DNA from: Gammaproteobacteria bacterium
GTDB taxonomy: Bacteria; Pseudomonadota; Gammaproteobacteria; Pseudomonadales; Cellvibrionaceae
Reading direction: 5' to 3'
Length of the DNA stretch: 64,000 nucleotides
Assembly (NCBI GenBank): GCA_021151835.1
Contig: JAGKWO010000020.1
Location: forward strand, 1 to 64,000
Under the pieces are notes generated by a model, which was not told the origin of the DNA, did not search any database, and saw only the letters and a program-made list of their open reading frames with translations. Position 1 is the first letter of the stretch, and the number at the start of each line of letters is the position of its first letter. Below, one piece after another: positions 42,923-51,321 of the stretch. The translations under genes were made by a program, and so were the position numbers.

Positions 42923-43001
42923 GTGGCTAAACTGAGGGCATTGCCTCAATTTTCCTCTTCATTTTGTGACGCAGACTGTACCAAAACAGTCCGGTGGTGT
43001 T

Positions 43002-43077
43002 TGGTGGAGCTAAGCGGGATCGAACCGCTGACCTCAACACTGCCAGTGTTGCGCTCTCCCAGCTGAGCTATAGCCCC
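43002..43077 (-). tRNA. alaT: tRNA-Ala (anticodon GGC)
   Basis: 76 bases, encoded CCA end. Acceptor stem GGGGCTA with TAGCTCC (one G-T pair), D-arm GCTC...GAGC, anticodon stem CAACA/TGTTG with loop CTGGCAG, giving anticodon GGC, and T-arm AGCGG-TTCGATC-CCGCT. All parts pair well, so the gene is functional. The integrase gene lies just beyond its 3' end, the normal position of an ICE attachment site within the tRNA 3' half. It lies 113 bp after gltX on the same strand. Confidence 0.95.
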
Positions 43078-43111
43078 AGATTCGTTGACATCCTGTCTCT
43101 GAGTGGCGCGC

Positions 43112-43140
43112 ATTTTATGCAGCTGCCCTCGGAGTGTCAA
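43112..43140 (-). promoter_or_regulatory. Near-consensus sigma-70 promoter of tRNA-Ala
   Basis: Read on the minus strand: TTGACA (43140-43135), 17-bp spacer, TAAAAT (43117-43112), then the GC-rich GCGCGCC that is typical of growth-rate- and ppGpp-controlled stable RNA promoters. It lies 35 bases from the tRNA 5' end, fitting a short leader removed by RNase P. Confidence 0.88.
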
Positions 43141-43190
43141 GCAAAAATTAGGGGCTTGCACTCCGGTTTTTTTATCGATAAATCAAGTGC

Positions 43191-44705
43191 TTAACTATTG
43201 GCAGCTGGCTCTTCTGCGGTTGCACCCAGTTTGGTGTAGAGCTTTTCCAGGTCCTTTTGTTTGTTTTTACCGAAGCCGCCCAAGGCGTTGATGGCGTGGC
43301 GGATGCGGGCGCGGCTCATGTCGGGGCCGATGATTTGCATGGAGTCCACGACTGAGAAGCTGGCGGTGGTGCCGGCAATGGCGACGAAGACTGGAGCCAG
43401 GGCATCTTTGATTTTGATGCCCATCTGATCGGCGAGCAGTTTGAGTTCGGCGAAGAGGTTGTCGCGTTCCCAGGTGCGCAGGGCTTCCAAACGCCAGAGG
43501 GCGAATTGCAGGTATTCCTTTTGTTTTTCTATATCCAGCTTATTGCCTGCGAAGCTGGCTTCGGTCAGAGGCATCATGCCACTCACCAGGAAACCGGCCA
43601 GTGGGGCGAAGTCGCTGAGGGTGGTCATGCGCGATTGGGCGTGCGGCAAGGCCTGCAACAGGGTTTCTTTGTTGAGGGCCCAGTCGTGCAAACGCTCGGC
43701 GAGTTGTTCGATGGTGAAGTTTTCGCGGATCCACAGGCTGTTTAACCAGCTGAGTTTTTCTACGTCGAAAATCGGGCCGCCTAATGAGACGCGCAGCAAA
43801 TCGAAATGCGCCTGCATTTCTTGCAGGGTGAATTTCTCGCGCTCGTCGGGCATGGACCAACCCATGCGGCCGAGGTAGTTGAGCATCGCTTCCGGCAAAT
43901 AGCCCATGCGCTTGTAATACAGGATGCTGGTGGGGTTTTTGCGTTTGCTGAGCTTGGATTTATCCGGGTTGCGCAGCAGCGGCAAATGGCACAGTACTGG
44001 CGCTTGCCAGCCGAAGTATTCGTAGAGTTTCAGGTGCTTGGGCGCGGAGTTGATCCACTCTTCGCCGCGAATCACGTGGGTGATTTGCATCAAGTGATCG
44101 TCCACCACGTTGGCGAGGTGATAGGTGGGCATGCCGTCGGCTTTGAGCAGCACTTGCATATCCACTTGTGACCATTCGATTTCGATCTTGCCGCGCAGCA
44201 TATCGTCGATTTCACACACGCCCTCTTCCGGGATTTTCATGCGGATAACGTAAGGCTCGCCCGCATTTAATTTCGCCTGGATTTCTTCTTGCGACAGCAA
44301 CAGACCGCGACCGTCATACCTGGGCGTTTCACCGCGCGCTTGTTGCTCGCGACGCATGTCATCCAGCTCTTCAGCGGTGGCGAAGCAATAAAAGGCATGG
44401 CCTTTTTCGACCAGCTCGAACGCGTATTTACCGTAGATATCCATGCGCTCGCTTTGGCGATACGGACCGTGCGGGCCGCCCACGTCCGGGCCTTCGTCCC
44501 ACTCCAGGCCTAACCAGCGGAGGCTGTCCAGAATCGCCTGTTCGGATTCAGGAGTACTGCGGGTTTGGTCGGTATCTTCAATGCGCAACAGGAATTTGCC
44601 GCCGTGTTGACGGGCAAAACACAGGTTGAACAGGGCGATATAGGCGGTGCCTACGTGAGGGTCGCCAGTGGGCGACGGGGCGATACGGGTACGGATTTCG
44701 GACAT
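43191..44705 (-). CDS. gltX: Glutamyl-tRNA synthetase
   Basis: 504 residues, full length. HIGH-type motif A-P-S-P-T-G-D-P-H-V-G-T-A-Y (residues 9-22) and KMSKS-type K-L-S-K-R-K (near residue 255). It charges tRNA-Glu with glutamate in the cytoplasm. Upstream of tRNA-Ala on the same strand, as in related gammaproteobacteria. GC content is clearly higher than in the element, marking the return to core chromosome. Confidence 0.97.
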   Translation of the reverse strand: MSEIRTRIAPSPTGDPHVGTAYIALFNLCFARQHGGKFLLRIEDTDQTRSTPESEQAILDSLRWLGLEWDEGPDVGGPHGPYRQSERMDIYGKYAFELVEKGHAFYCFATAEELDDMRREQQARGETPRYDGRGLLLSQEEIQAKLNAGEPYVIRMKIPEEGVCEIDDMLRGKIEIEWSQVDMQVLLKADGMPTYHLANVVDDHLMQITHVIRGEEWINSAPKHLKLYEYFGWQAPVLCHLPLLRNPDKSKLSKRKNPTSILYYKRMGYLPEAMLNYLGRMGWSMPDEREKFTLQEMQAHFDLLRVSLGGPIFDVEKLSWLNSLWIRENFTIEQLAERLHDWALNKETLLQALPHAQSRMTTLSDFAPLAGFLVSGMMPLTEASFAGNKLDIEKQKEYLQFALWRLEALRTWERDNLFAELKLLADQMGIKIKDALAPVFVAIAGTTASFSVVDSMQIIGPDMSRARIRHAINALGGFGKNKQKDLEKLYTKLGATAEEPAANS

Positions 44706-44780
44706 AAAACGGCCTTTTGCTGCAAATCAGAAGGATCAAAACCGGGAAAAGGCGCGCAGTATACGCGAAATACCGGGCCG

Positions 44781-46358
44781 TCAGGGAGCGCTGTCATCCG
44801 GTGGTTTGGGGGTAAATGCTTGTTCCTGATACTCGAAGCGCAGCTTATTCAGGCGCACCGCTTTGCTTGCACTTTTTACATGGACAATTAATTCAGCACC
44901 CTCAGGTTGTTCAACCATATTGAGATTTAGCTCAGCCGTTTCATTGGCGTTACCTATTTGTTTGAACGCCTGCTCCAGTTCAGCGGCATCAAATTCCAGC
45001 GTTAATTCCACGCGCGTATCATCGGGGTTGTAAAACCAGGCTTCGCGCTGATTAATGACCAAACGAAAGTTACGATCTTTAACATCAGTCCAATTAAACG
45101 TCAGCGATTTTGGCAAGGTTTTTACTAGCGGGCTGGCGATATCCGCGTAGCGACCATAATCACCACCAATTGCGGCGGCTGGAATCGGGCGGCGTTTGCG
45201 AAACCAGTAATAGGCAGGCGTTAAATCGGATTGTGCGAATTTAATGTGCCCCCACACAGGTTGATAGGAATGCATGCCGCTATAAGTTAATTGCCATGCC
45301 GGTTGTGCCGATTGGTTGTGGGGTATTTTTGCGCGCGCAACATACAGCCCGATATCTTTTTCATAATAAGGGAGCAAGCTTCGCTCATTAAGTTCTGCAA
45401 GATTTTTCCGGCGGTAGTTCACCGCCATAAATTTCAAGCCGGTTGAACTTGCTGAATCAGGATCTAACCATGTGATACCGTGACTTCGCCCCGAGCTGTA
45501 TTCTTCATCGCTCAAAACAGAAAATTTCAGGGTTTGATGTTGCTGCGTTAATTCCATATGGCTGTAACCCACTTCATAGCCAAATTCGCTACTGCGATGA
45601 TTACTCACAAATATTGCGCCCAATATATTTTCGAGCAAAGTAACGAGAATACTATTCGGCCGATGGTAAGTGAGTTTTTCGTATCCTTTGATTGCTGTAT
45701 AGCGCGGCAATGATTGCTCAGGTTTTATAAATGAAAACAGTCCCGGTTTTTTATCATAGTCCTGAAAGCGATTGCCGTTGATGTCAGTCTCGTCCTGATG
45801 AATATTATATTCAGTGCGAATATTGTGGGACATATAAACCAGATCGGTGATTTTGTCCCGCTGGTTGGAAATATCCAGTATCTCCACCTTCCCGTTTTGA
45901 TAGAGATAGGCCAACCCTTTTTCATTCTTGTCCAGAAATTCCACTATCTCTGCATTATTGAATGCATCCAGTAGTTGCTGTTCGGAGTAAGCGGAAGCAT
46001 CAATCGTTTGACCGTAGCTTTTTTGCTGTTTATCGCCGGTAAAAACCCAATCGATAAATCCATCTGTTGCCAATATCAGGCCCGACGAATACAGGTCACT
46101 GGTATTGAAATGGTCGATCACTTCACCGATGGAATTGATTTTCCATAAATCATCGCCGCTCTGTGCGATAAACAGGGATTGGTTATTGTATTGGTGCAAT
46201 GCATCAATAGGACCATCAATTAATTTGACGATTTCATAATCCTGTGAAGCGGATTGATTTGCAGAAAGCCGGGGATATTCTTTTTCCGGAGCAGCCACGG
46301 CTGAATTCATGAAAAATCCCAACATACACACCACTCCCCAACCATACATTAATCGCAT
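44781..46358 (-). CDS. Exported hypothetical protein, 525 residues
   Basis: A signal peptide (V-V-C-M-L-G-F-F-M-N-S-A-V-A-A, cut before P-E-K) leads a beta-rich protein. The first 150 residues contain repeats of a propeller-like kind (L-F-I-A-Q-S-G-D-D-L-W-K and G-L-A-Y-L-Y-Q-N-G-K-V-E). Aromatic content is high (Y, W), as in sugar-binding proteins. No enzyme motif is recognised. Periplasmic or outer-membrane location inferred from the signal. It stands alone, converging on nothing, upstream of gltX. Confidence 0.65.
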   Translation of the reverse strand: MRLMYGWGVVCMLGFFMNSAVAAPEKEYPRLSANQSASQDYEIVKLIDGPIDALHQYNNQSLFIAQSGDDLWKINSIGEVIDHFNTSDLYSSGLILATDGFIDWVFTGDKQQKSYGQTIDASAYSEQQLLDAFNNAEIVEFLDKNEKGLAYLYQNGKVEILDISNQRDKITDLVYMSHNIRTEYNIHQDETDINGNRFQDYDKKPGLFSFIKPEQSLPRYTAIKGYEKLTYHRPNSILVTLLENILGAIFVSNHRSSEFGYEVGYSHMELTQQHQTLKFSVLSDEEYSSGRSHGITWLDPDSASSTGLKFMAVNYRRKNLAELNERSLLPYYEKDIGLYVARAKIPHNQSAQPAWQLTYSGMHSYQPVWGHIKFAQSDLTPAYYWFRKRRPIPAAAIGGDYGRYADIASPLVKTLPKSLTFNWTDVKDRNFRLVINQREAWFYNPDDTRVELTLEFDAAELEQAFKQIGNANETAELNLNMVEQPEGAELIVHVKSASKAVRLNKLRFEYQEQAFTPKPPDDSAP

Positions 46359-46434
46359 TTTTTAACACCCAACCGTAGGTCATCCATTCTGGGCGCATTA
46401 TAAGCGACAATTCCTGGCTTCAGGATATATATGT

Positions 46435-46866
46435 TCAGGATGTGATGGCCGTTGAACCCAGTAACGGTAAATGTTTAAGGCGATGGTATTGCAAAGATAA
46501 ACCTATGCAATGTTTTAACTGCTTGACCGGAATTAATTCCATACGCGTAAAGATAATCGCCCGGCTGCCCTCGTAACAAAATAAATGGCCATACAGCGCT
46601 TCAAAGGTTTCGACGAGAGTGGTATTACAATTAAAATACAAAGCGTAGTGTTCGGGGTCGCGCGCTTTCCAATCCATGCGAATCGCACTGCCCTGTTTGG
46701 CGATATAACTGGGCTCACCCCAGCGCAGGGTTTCTTCTATCTCACCCAGCTGCAATTCAGCAGCCGTTTGCAGAACTAATGTGCGCAAAAACAGCAATCG
46801 CTTGCGCATATCGGGTGGATATTTTTTAAAAACTTCAGCAACAGATGGATTGTGGATCGATTGCAT
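46435..46866 (-). CDS. DUF1801-like small protein
   Basis: 143 residues from the ATG at 46866; an upstream in-frame start at 46944 would add 26 unlike residues. The pattern E-V-F-K-K-Y-P-P-D-M-R-K-R-L near the start, then E-E-T-L-R-W-G-E-P-S-Y and later L-Y-F-N-C-N-T-T-L-V-E-T-F is typical of DUF1801 (YdhG-like) proteins. Their molecular role is not established. GGAG lies 12 bases upstream of the start. Confidence 0.7.
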   Translation of the reverse strand: MQSIHNPSVAEVFKKYPPDMRKRLLFLRTLVLQTAAELQLGEIEETLRWGEPSYIAKQGSAIRMDWKARDPEHYALYFNCNTTLVETFEALYGHLFCYEGSRAIIFTRMELIPVKQLKHCIGLSLQYHRLKHLPLLGSTAITS

Positions 46867-46969
46867 CACAACACACTCCTGCGGTTTTTCTGATGCGACT
46901 ATATCAATATCGCAATAGTATTTTGCGAGCAGATATTGATGCAATCACATCAGAAAATTTTACTGGAAA

Positions 46970-47392
46970 TCAGTGGCCTTCAAGTTTTGCAGCGAGTTCT
47001 TCATCCCAGAACGACGCTTCAATCTTGTGGCCTTCCGGATCGCGTACAAAACAACCGTAATAGGGTTCACCGTATAACGGCCGTGGGCCGGGTGGGCCAT
47101 CACAGGTTGCGCCAGCGGCGATGGCGGCATCGTAAAAGGCGTGCACTTGTTCTTTAGTATCCGCAATAAATCCGATATGGAAACCATTACCGATGCTTGC
47201 CGGTTTTCCGTCGTGCGGAACGCCAATCCAGAACTCGGGAAATTGCCGGCCAAATGCGACAGCGCCTGGATGCTCCATCAGTATTTTTGCGCCGACACTG
47301 GGTAACACTGCCACATAAAACGCGCGCAGTGAATCAAAATCGTTGGTACCAATTGATACATGGGATATAACGCTGGGGGATGGACTGCTCAT
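46970..47392 (-). CDS. VOC-family (glyoxalase-like) protein
   Basis: 140 residues with the usual paired beta-alpha-beta modules: H-V-S-I-G-T-N-D-F-D-S-L near the start, G-F-H-I-G-F-I-A-D in the middle, and D-P-E-G-H-K-I-E-A-S-F near the end. His11, His72 and the Glu in K-I-E-A are the probable metal ligands. The family includes lyases, dioxygenases and antibiotic-binding proteins; the substrate is not evident. Monocistronic or with the ABM gene upstream (41 bp). Confidence 0.8.
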   Translation of the reverse strand: MSSPSPSVISHVSIGTNDFDSLRAFYVAVLPSVGAKILMEHPGAVAFGRQFPEFWIGVPHDGKPASIGNGFHIGFIADTKEQVHAFYDAAIAAGATCDGPPGPRPLYGEPYYGCFVRDPEGHKIEASFWDEELAAKLEGH

Positions 47393-47433
47393 AATTCCTT
47401 TCTCCGGTTGATTGAATGTATAAAGGGTTTTAA

Positions 47434-47766
47434 TTAACGAATGCGCTGGTAAGTACCCAACTCGGCTTTAATTCCCAAACGCGCAATTGTTTCTTGCGCA
47501 TTGAAACCGGTTTTCTGGTGCATTTCTTTGACAACAGCGCGTGCGCTGTCGATAAAGCTGGAATTTTCCCATTCCACTAACGTCGCCAATACAAATGAAT
47601 TGTCATCATGTGGCTGCTCGAGTAAAAAATCCTGAATAAAGCCGGGTTGCTCATTCAGTATTTGATGGGTGGCTTTTACGCGCGCGAGAAATTCTTCGCG
47701 TGCGGTATTGGGGACGATAAATTTGTCCAGGCGATAGATGCGTTGGGAAGTTGTGGAGTCTGGCAT
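47434..47766 (-). CDS. Antibiotic-biosynthesis-monooxygenase (ABM) domain protein
   Basis: 110 residues, a single ferredoxin-like ABM domain: D-K-F-I-V-P near the start, E-E-F-L-A-R-V-K-A-T-H and the E-Q-P-G-F-I-Q-D-F core motif. Small enzymes of this type oxidise quinols or haem, or have unknown roles. AAAGGAAAA lies just before the ATG. A strong structured element is immediately upstream. Confidence 0.78.
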   Translation of the reverse strand: MPDSTTSQRIYRLDKFIVPNTAREEFLARVKATHQILNEQPGFIQDFLLEQPHDDNSFVLATLVEWENSSFIDSARAVVKEMHQKTGFNAQETIARLGIKAELGTYQRIR

Positions 47767-47789
47767 TTTACTTTTCCTTTCAGGTTGGA

Positions 47790-47842
47790 AATCCCCCGGC
47801 CGCCCTGGCTACGTGCCCCGTTCCAAAGAGGTCCGGGGGATT
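47790..47842 (-). promoter_or_regulatory. GC-rich structured leader of the ABM gene
   Basis: On the minus strand AATCCCCCGG (47842-47833) pairs perfectly with CCGGGGGATT (47799-47790), enclosing a 33-base segment with further pairing options (GGC...GCC around a central ACGTA). It ends 23 bases before the ATG, directly before the ribosome-binding site. It may be a riboregulator or a copy of a dispersed repeat. I could not match it to a known riboswitch. Confidence 0.45.
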
Positions 47843-47902
47843 CAGTAATTCCAGAGTAAACCCGATTCCAACCAAAACCTGTCAGGAGAAATAAACAGAA
47901 AA

Positions 47903-47936
47903 AAATCAAAAAAAAGCCCCGGTAATTAACCGGGGC
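47903..47936 (-). terminator. Rho-independent terminator after the haem protein gene
   Basis: On the minus strand, GCCCCGGT (47936-47929) and ACCGGGGC (47923-47916) form an 8-bp stem with a 5-base loop, followed by a run of T interrupted by one GA (47915-47903). It lies 66 bp after the stop of the 48002-50785 gene. Confidence 0.85.
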
Positions 47937-48001
47937 AAAGACAGCTACATATGACTTGTAGAACGATTACGAGAAACTATTTGTTAAAGTGATTCACGTT
48001 A

Positions 48002-50785
48002 TTAAAGTGATTCAAGGAACCGCAACACATCCTGTTTCTGTGATGACGATAATGCTTGATACGCATTTTTCGCCGCCTGGCCTTCACCACCGTGCCACAA
48101 AATTGCTTCTTCGATGGTGCGTGCGCGGCCATCATGCAAATAACTGTGCACTGGTGTGCACACTTGCGCACCTTGCCCTGCATCGGTCACACCACCGGTT
48201 ACGCAAGCCGACAAGCCCAATCCCCACAGCGGTGCGGTACGCCATTCAGCACCGCTTGCCTGGCCTTCGCCAAGCGTATCCGCCATATCCGCGCCCATAT
48301 CGTGCAGCAGCATATCGGTGTACGGCTTGATCGTTTGGCTGCGCAATTCACCGAGTGGATGGTATTGGCTGGTTACGTGTTGCGGCGTGTGGCAAGCAAC
48401 ACAACCGATGGTGGCGAATTGCGTTTCACCGCGTTGCACAGCGGCATCGTTAAGGTTGCGTTGCGGGCGCACACCGAGTGTTGAAATATATTTCACCAGA
48501 TTATTTAAATGCGTATCGGATAATTCCGCACCACTCGCACCGCAATCCGTTTGTGCTGAACCGCAATCAGGATTTGGCAATACGCTGGTCATCACCCCCA
48601 TATCCGCATTAAATGCCGCTGCAACCTGATGCTTCACACTGGTGGTTCCCGCTTTGTAACCAAAACGACCTAGCCGGGTTTGACCGGATGGATCAGTGAT
48701 GCGGTTCGCGCGACCGGAAATGCCATCACCGTTTGCATCGTTGATATCTTCTTTCGCGAGAATTGCCGCTTCAGGAATCGCTTCCAATAAACCCATACCC
48801 ACCAATTGCGGTGCAACACGCGCAGAAAAACGCGCCGGTGTTATGCCACTGAATTGATAATTGGGTTTACGCAAACCGTTTGATTCGCTCCAGAATGCAA
48901 TCGATGCTTGCCCTTCACTTGCAACACCGTTTGCTGATTTTGGTTGCAATGAACGGCCAAGGTTTGGATGCGGATTGCCATTGGCATCGGCCACTTTAAA
49001 TACCCATTTTTCCAATGGCTGGCCAACCGGCGCTGGTGCCGCACGACCATTGCGCACGTGGCAACCGGCGCAGCGGTCATGCACATAATGCGGACCGGCT
49101 TTGCCGACGGTATCGGCGAAAGTGCCGTTATCGACAACATGTTCATCGTGTGAACCATCAACAAATGAGGCGTGATGCACGCGGCGGCCCAACACAAAGG
49201 GTTGGCCATTAATCGATGCGAGATTGGTTGCCATCTGGATGAAATGGTTATCCGGTTCATTCGAATGGTTGTAGGGCAAAGTGGTCTTGCCACCTAACCA
49301 GGCTTTCTCCGGAATTTTTACCGAATCTTTTCTGCCGCCAATGTTGCCGAAATTACCGGTGATATCCCAAGGCACCAAACCTTCACCGACGATGTATAAA
49401 TACGTCGTACCGTAATACGCCGAGCGCCCATGGGGAACGGTGTGATCAAGGAATTGGCTTAATTCAAACTCGAGTTTATCGCCAATCTGGATATTGCGAC
49501 CTTCGCGCGCGTTGAAACTGCGCTCTTTGTAGTAATTGAAATTATCGATCACGTTCATGGTGCCGTTATCGTAATACTCGGCCACAGTGCCCACACCGCG
49601 ATAGAACCAGCGATTTTCCGCTTCGGTGTCATTCAACTTGAATTGGGTTTTTACATTCATGCGCACGGTGCTGCCACCTTTGGCAACGTAGTCCACAATT
49701 TCAATTTCAGCGGTGCGGTGCTCCCAATAAAAACTGAGGAAATGATCGTAGGCCTGGAATTGATCTTCCTTCGCATGGCGATCACGGCCGCGGTCAGCAA
49801 TACGGGTCACCAATGCATCGCCACGATCAAACTGGATTGCACCTTCAAGCACTGTCGATGAATTGTATAACGGCACAATATTGCCAACACTTGCCGTTGA
49901 TGAAGAACTCACCGCCGTTACCGAAGAACTGCTGCGCGATGAACTTGATGGCACCAGCGAGCTGCTACGCGATGAGCTGGAAAGCACTGAACTGGATATT
50001 GCCGAGCTTGATGCAACAGCGCCCAATGAATAATTTTGCCAGGGTGTATCCTGCCCCACGCCGGAACGAATAATAGTGAAGTTGATGCTCACTACATCCG
50101 TCGCTTTTAAATTGGGAATATCGTAAGTCCAGTTGCCGCCGGAAACATTCATGCGCACATTTTGCTGGGCGCCATTGTTGATGCGGTAATGGATATCAAC
50201 AATGTCCGCCTGGTTTACTGTTGCGCGTAACGTGGTGCTATTCAAGGTAGTGACACAACCGGAATTGCAATTGCCCGCCGCCACGCTGGATGAAGAAACC
50301 ACCGGCAATGAACCGAACACATCGATTTCAAAAATGGAGTATCCCCAGTCATTACCGGTACTGCGTGTTAACGCATTCACACGTACATAACGATAAGTGC
50401 CGTTGACACCGACAGTATCCGTGCGATTGCCAAACGTACCGCCGGTGCGCAGGCTCATTTGGGTCCAGGTGGAATTATTAGTGGAGCCGAGTAATTCATA
50501 ACTCGCGGCGTTGGCGGCTTCCCAATTAATCACCACTTGATTGAGCGCATATGCCTGGCCCAAATCGAGCGTGAGTGAACTGGGTGAAACACCATGGCTG
50601 GATTCCCAGCGGGTTGCGTTGTTATTGTCAATTGCAAAACTGGCAGGTTGTAAATTGGTGCTGCCAGTGATGCTGACCGGATTAATGTTGATGGTTTGCG
50701 CGTTGGTTGTTTGCATAAAAAGACTGCTACTGGCTAATGCAACAAATAGCCATGCAGCCCTTGAACCGAGCGGTAGTATTTGCAT
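48002..50785 (-). CDS. Secreted discoidin-like/poly-Ser/di-haem oxidoreductase-like protein
   Basis: 927 residues. Signal peptide cut near T-N-A-Q. A discoidin/F5-8C-like (CBM32-type) domain spans about residues 30-160 (L-D-L-G-Q-A-Y, Y-R-Y-V-R-V), then an Ig-like segment and poly-serine linkers (about 165-175 and 255-300), which Cellvibrio enzymes often use to join sugar-binding domains. The C-terminal half has C-A-G-C-H (near 572-576) and C-V-A-C-H (near 795-799), two c-type haem sites, with a layout like di-haem DUF1111/DHOR proteins. It probably transfers electrons in the periplasm or outside the cell. A link to oxidative polysaccharide breakdown is inference. Confidence 0.7.
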   Translation of the reverse strand: MQILPLGSRAAWLFVALASSSLFMQTTNAQTININPVSITGSTNLQPASFAIDNNNATRWESSHGVSPSSLTLDLGQAYALNQVVINWEAANAASYELLGSTNNSTWTQMSLRTGGTFGNRTDTVGVNGTYRYVRVNALTRSTGNDWGYSIFEIDVFGSLPVVSSSSVAAGNCNSGCVTTLNSTTLRATVNQADIVDIHYRINNGAQQNVRMNVSGGNWTYDIPNLKATDVVSINFTIIRSGVGQDTPWQNYSLGAVASSSAISSSVLSSSSRSSSLVPSSSSRSSSSVTAVSSSSTASVGNIVPLYNSSTVLEGAIQFDRGDALVTRIADRGRDRHAKEDQFQAYDHFLSFYWEHRTAEIEIVDYVAKGGSTVRMNVKTQFKLNDTEAENRWFYRGVGTVAEYYDNGTMNVIDNFNYYKERSFNAREGRNIQIGDKLEFELSQFLDHTVPHGRSAYYGTTYLYIVGEGLVPWDITGNFGNIGGRKDSVKIPEKAWLGGKTTLPYNHSNEPDNHFIQMATNLASINGQPFVLGRRVHHASFVDGSHDEHVVDNGTFADTVGKAGPHYVHDRCAGCHVRNGRAAPAPVGQPLEKWVFKVADANGNPHPNLGRSLQPKSANGVASEGQASIAFWSESNGLRKPNYQFSGITPARFSARVAPQLVGMGLLEAIPEAAILAKEDINDANGDGISGRANRITDPSGQTRLGRFGYKAGTTSVKHQVAAAFNADMGVMTSVLPNPDCGSAQTDCGASGAELSDTHLNNLVKYISTLGVRPQRNLNDAAVQRGETQFATIGCVACHTPQHVTSQYHPLGELRSQTIKPYTDMLLHDMGADMADTLGEGQASGAEWRTAPLWGLGLSACVTGGVTDAGQGAQVCTPVHSYLHDGRARTIEEAILWHGGEGQAAKNAYQALSSSQKQDVLRFLESL

Positions 50786-51321
50786 GTGATCTTGCCTCTG
50801 CTTTATTTATTATCGAGAGGTTGCCCTGCGAACAGCGAGACGGGAGCAACGGTTGATACTCTTTATTACACTTTGCGTTGAAGACTTTTTTATTCTGTTG
50901 AAGTCTCTTAATTCGCATTTTTTAAACGGCTTCCACTGCCTGGTCGCGCTACCCTGGAAATGGATGCCACGTGGTGGTGCCAGATCACAGACGTATTATT
51001 GGTTTTGTAATAACGCAGTGACACAGTTTAAGAAGTGAAATAGCCAGTGTCGTCCCACAATAAACAACGCATAAAAGTGGCTATCCAAAAGCAGATCTGC
51101 TGCACAAAAGCCGTAGTTAACAAGAGTGGTTCGTATCAAAAGCGGTTAAGAAAACGCCTGTTTGCCGGAATTTACCTAGTCCCAATCCATTGAATAATTA
51201 AGTGGCACGCCTGCAGTGCGTCCGGTTGGACGTAGTGGCACATTATTTTGTTTGCGCCGCACCTGTCATAAAAACTCAATACTGACGTGTTTTTATGGTG
51301 GAAACTCGCGGAGCAGCCATT
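50786..51321. other. 536-bp gap between divergent genes
   Basis: No gene is supported; open frames here are short or antisense to the downstream glycosyltransferase. The region near 50,870-50,930 is AT-rich and could hold the promoter of the haem protein gene. A GTGGCAC direct repeat is found at about 51,201 and 51,236. Nothing else stands out. Confidence 0.4.

Noticed and set aside
1..43000. CRISPR array or insertion sequence in the element
   Set aside because: No regularly spaced direct repeats and no transposase genes were seen; the only recombinases are the resolvase and the integrase.
43806..44513. Several long frames opposite gltX
   Set aside because: They are shadows of a GC-rich core gene.
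50860..51010. Possible small RNA or gene in the gap before the glycosyltransferase
   Set aside because: No promoter-terminator pair, no conserved structure and no supported reading frame.
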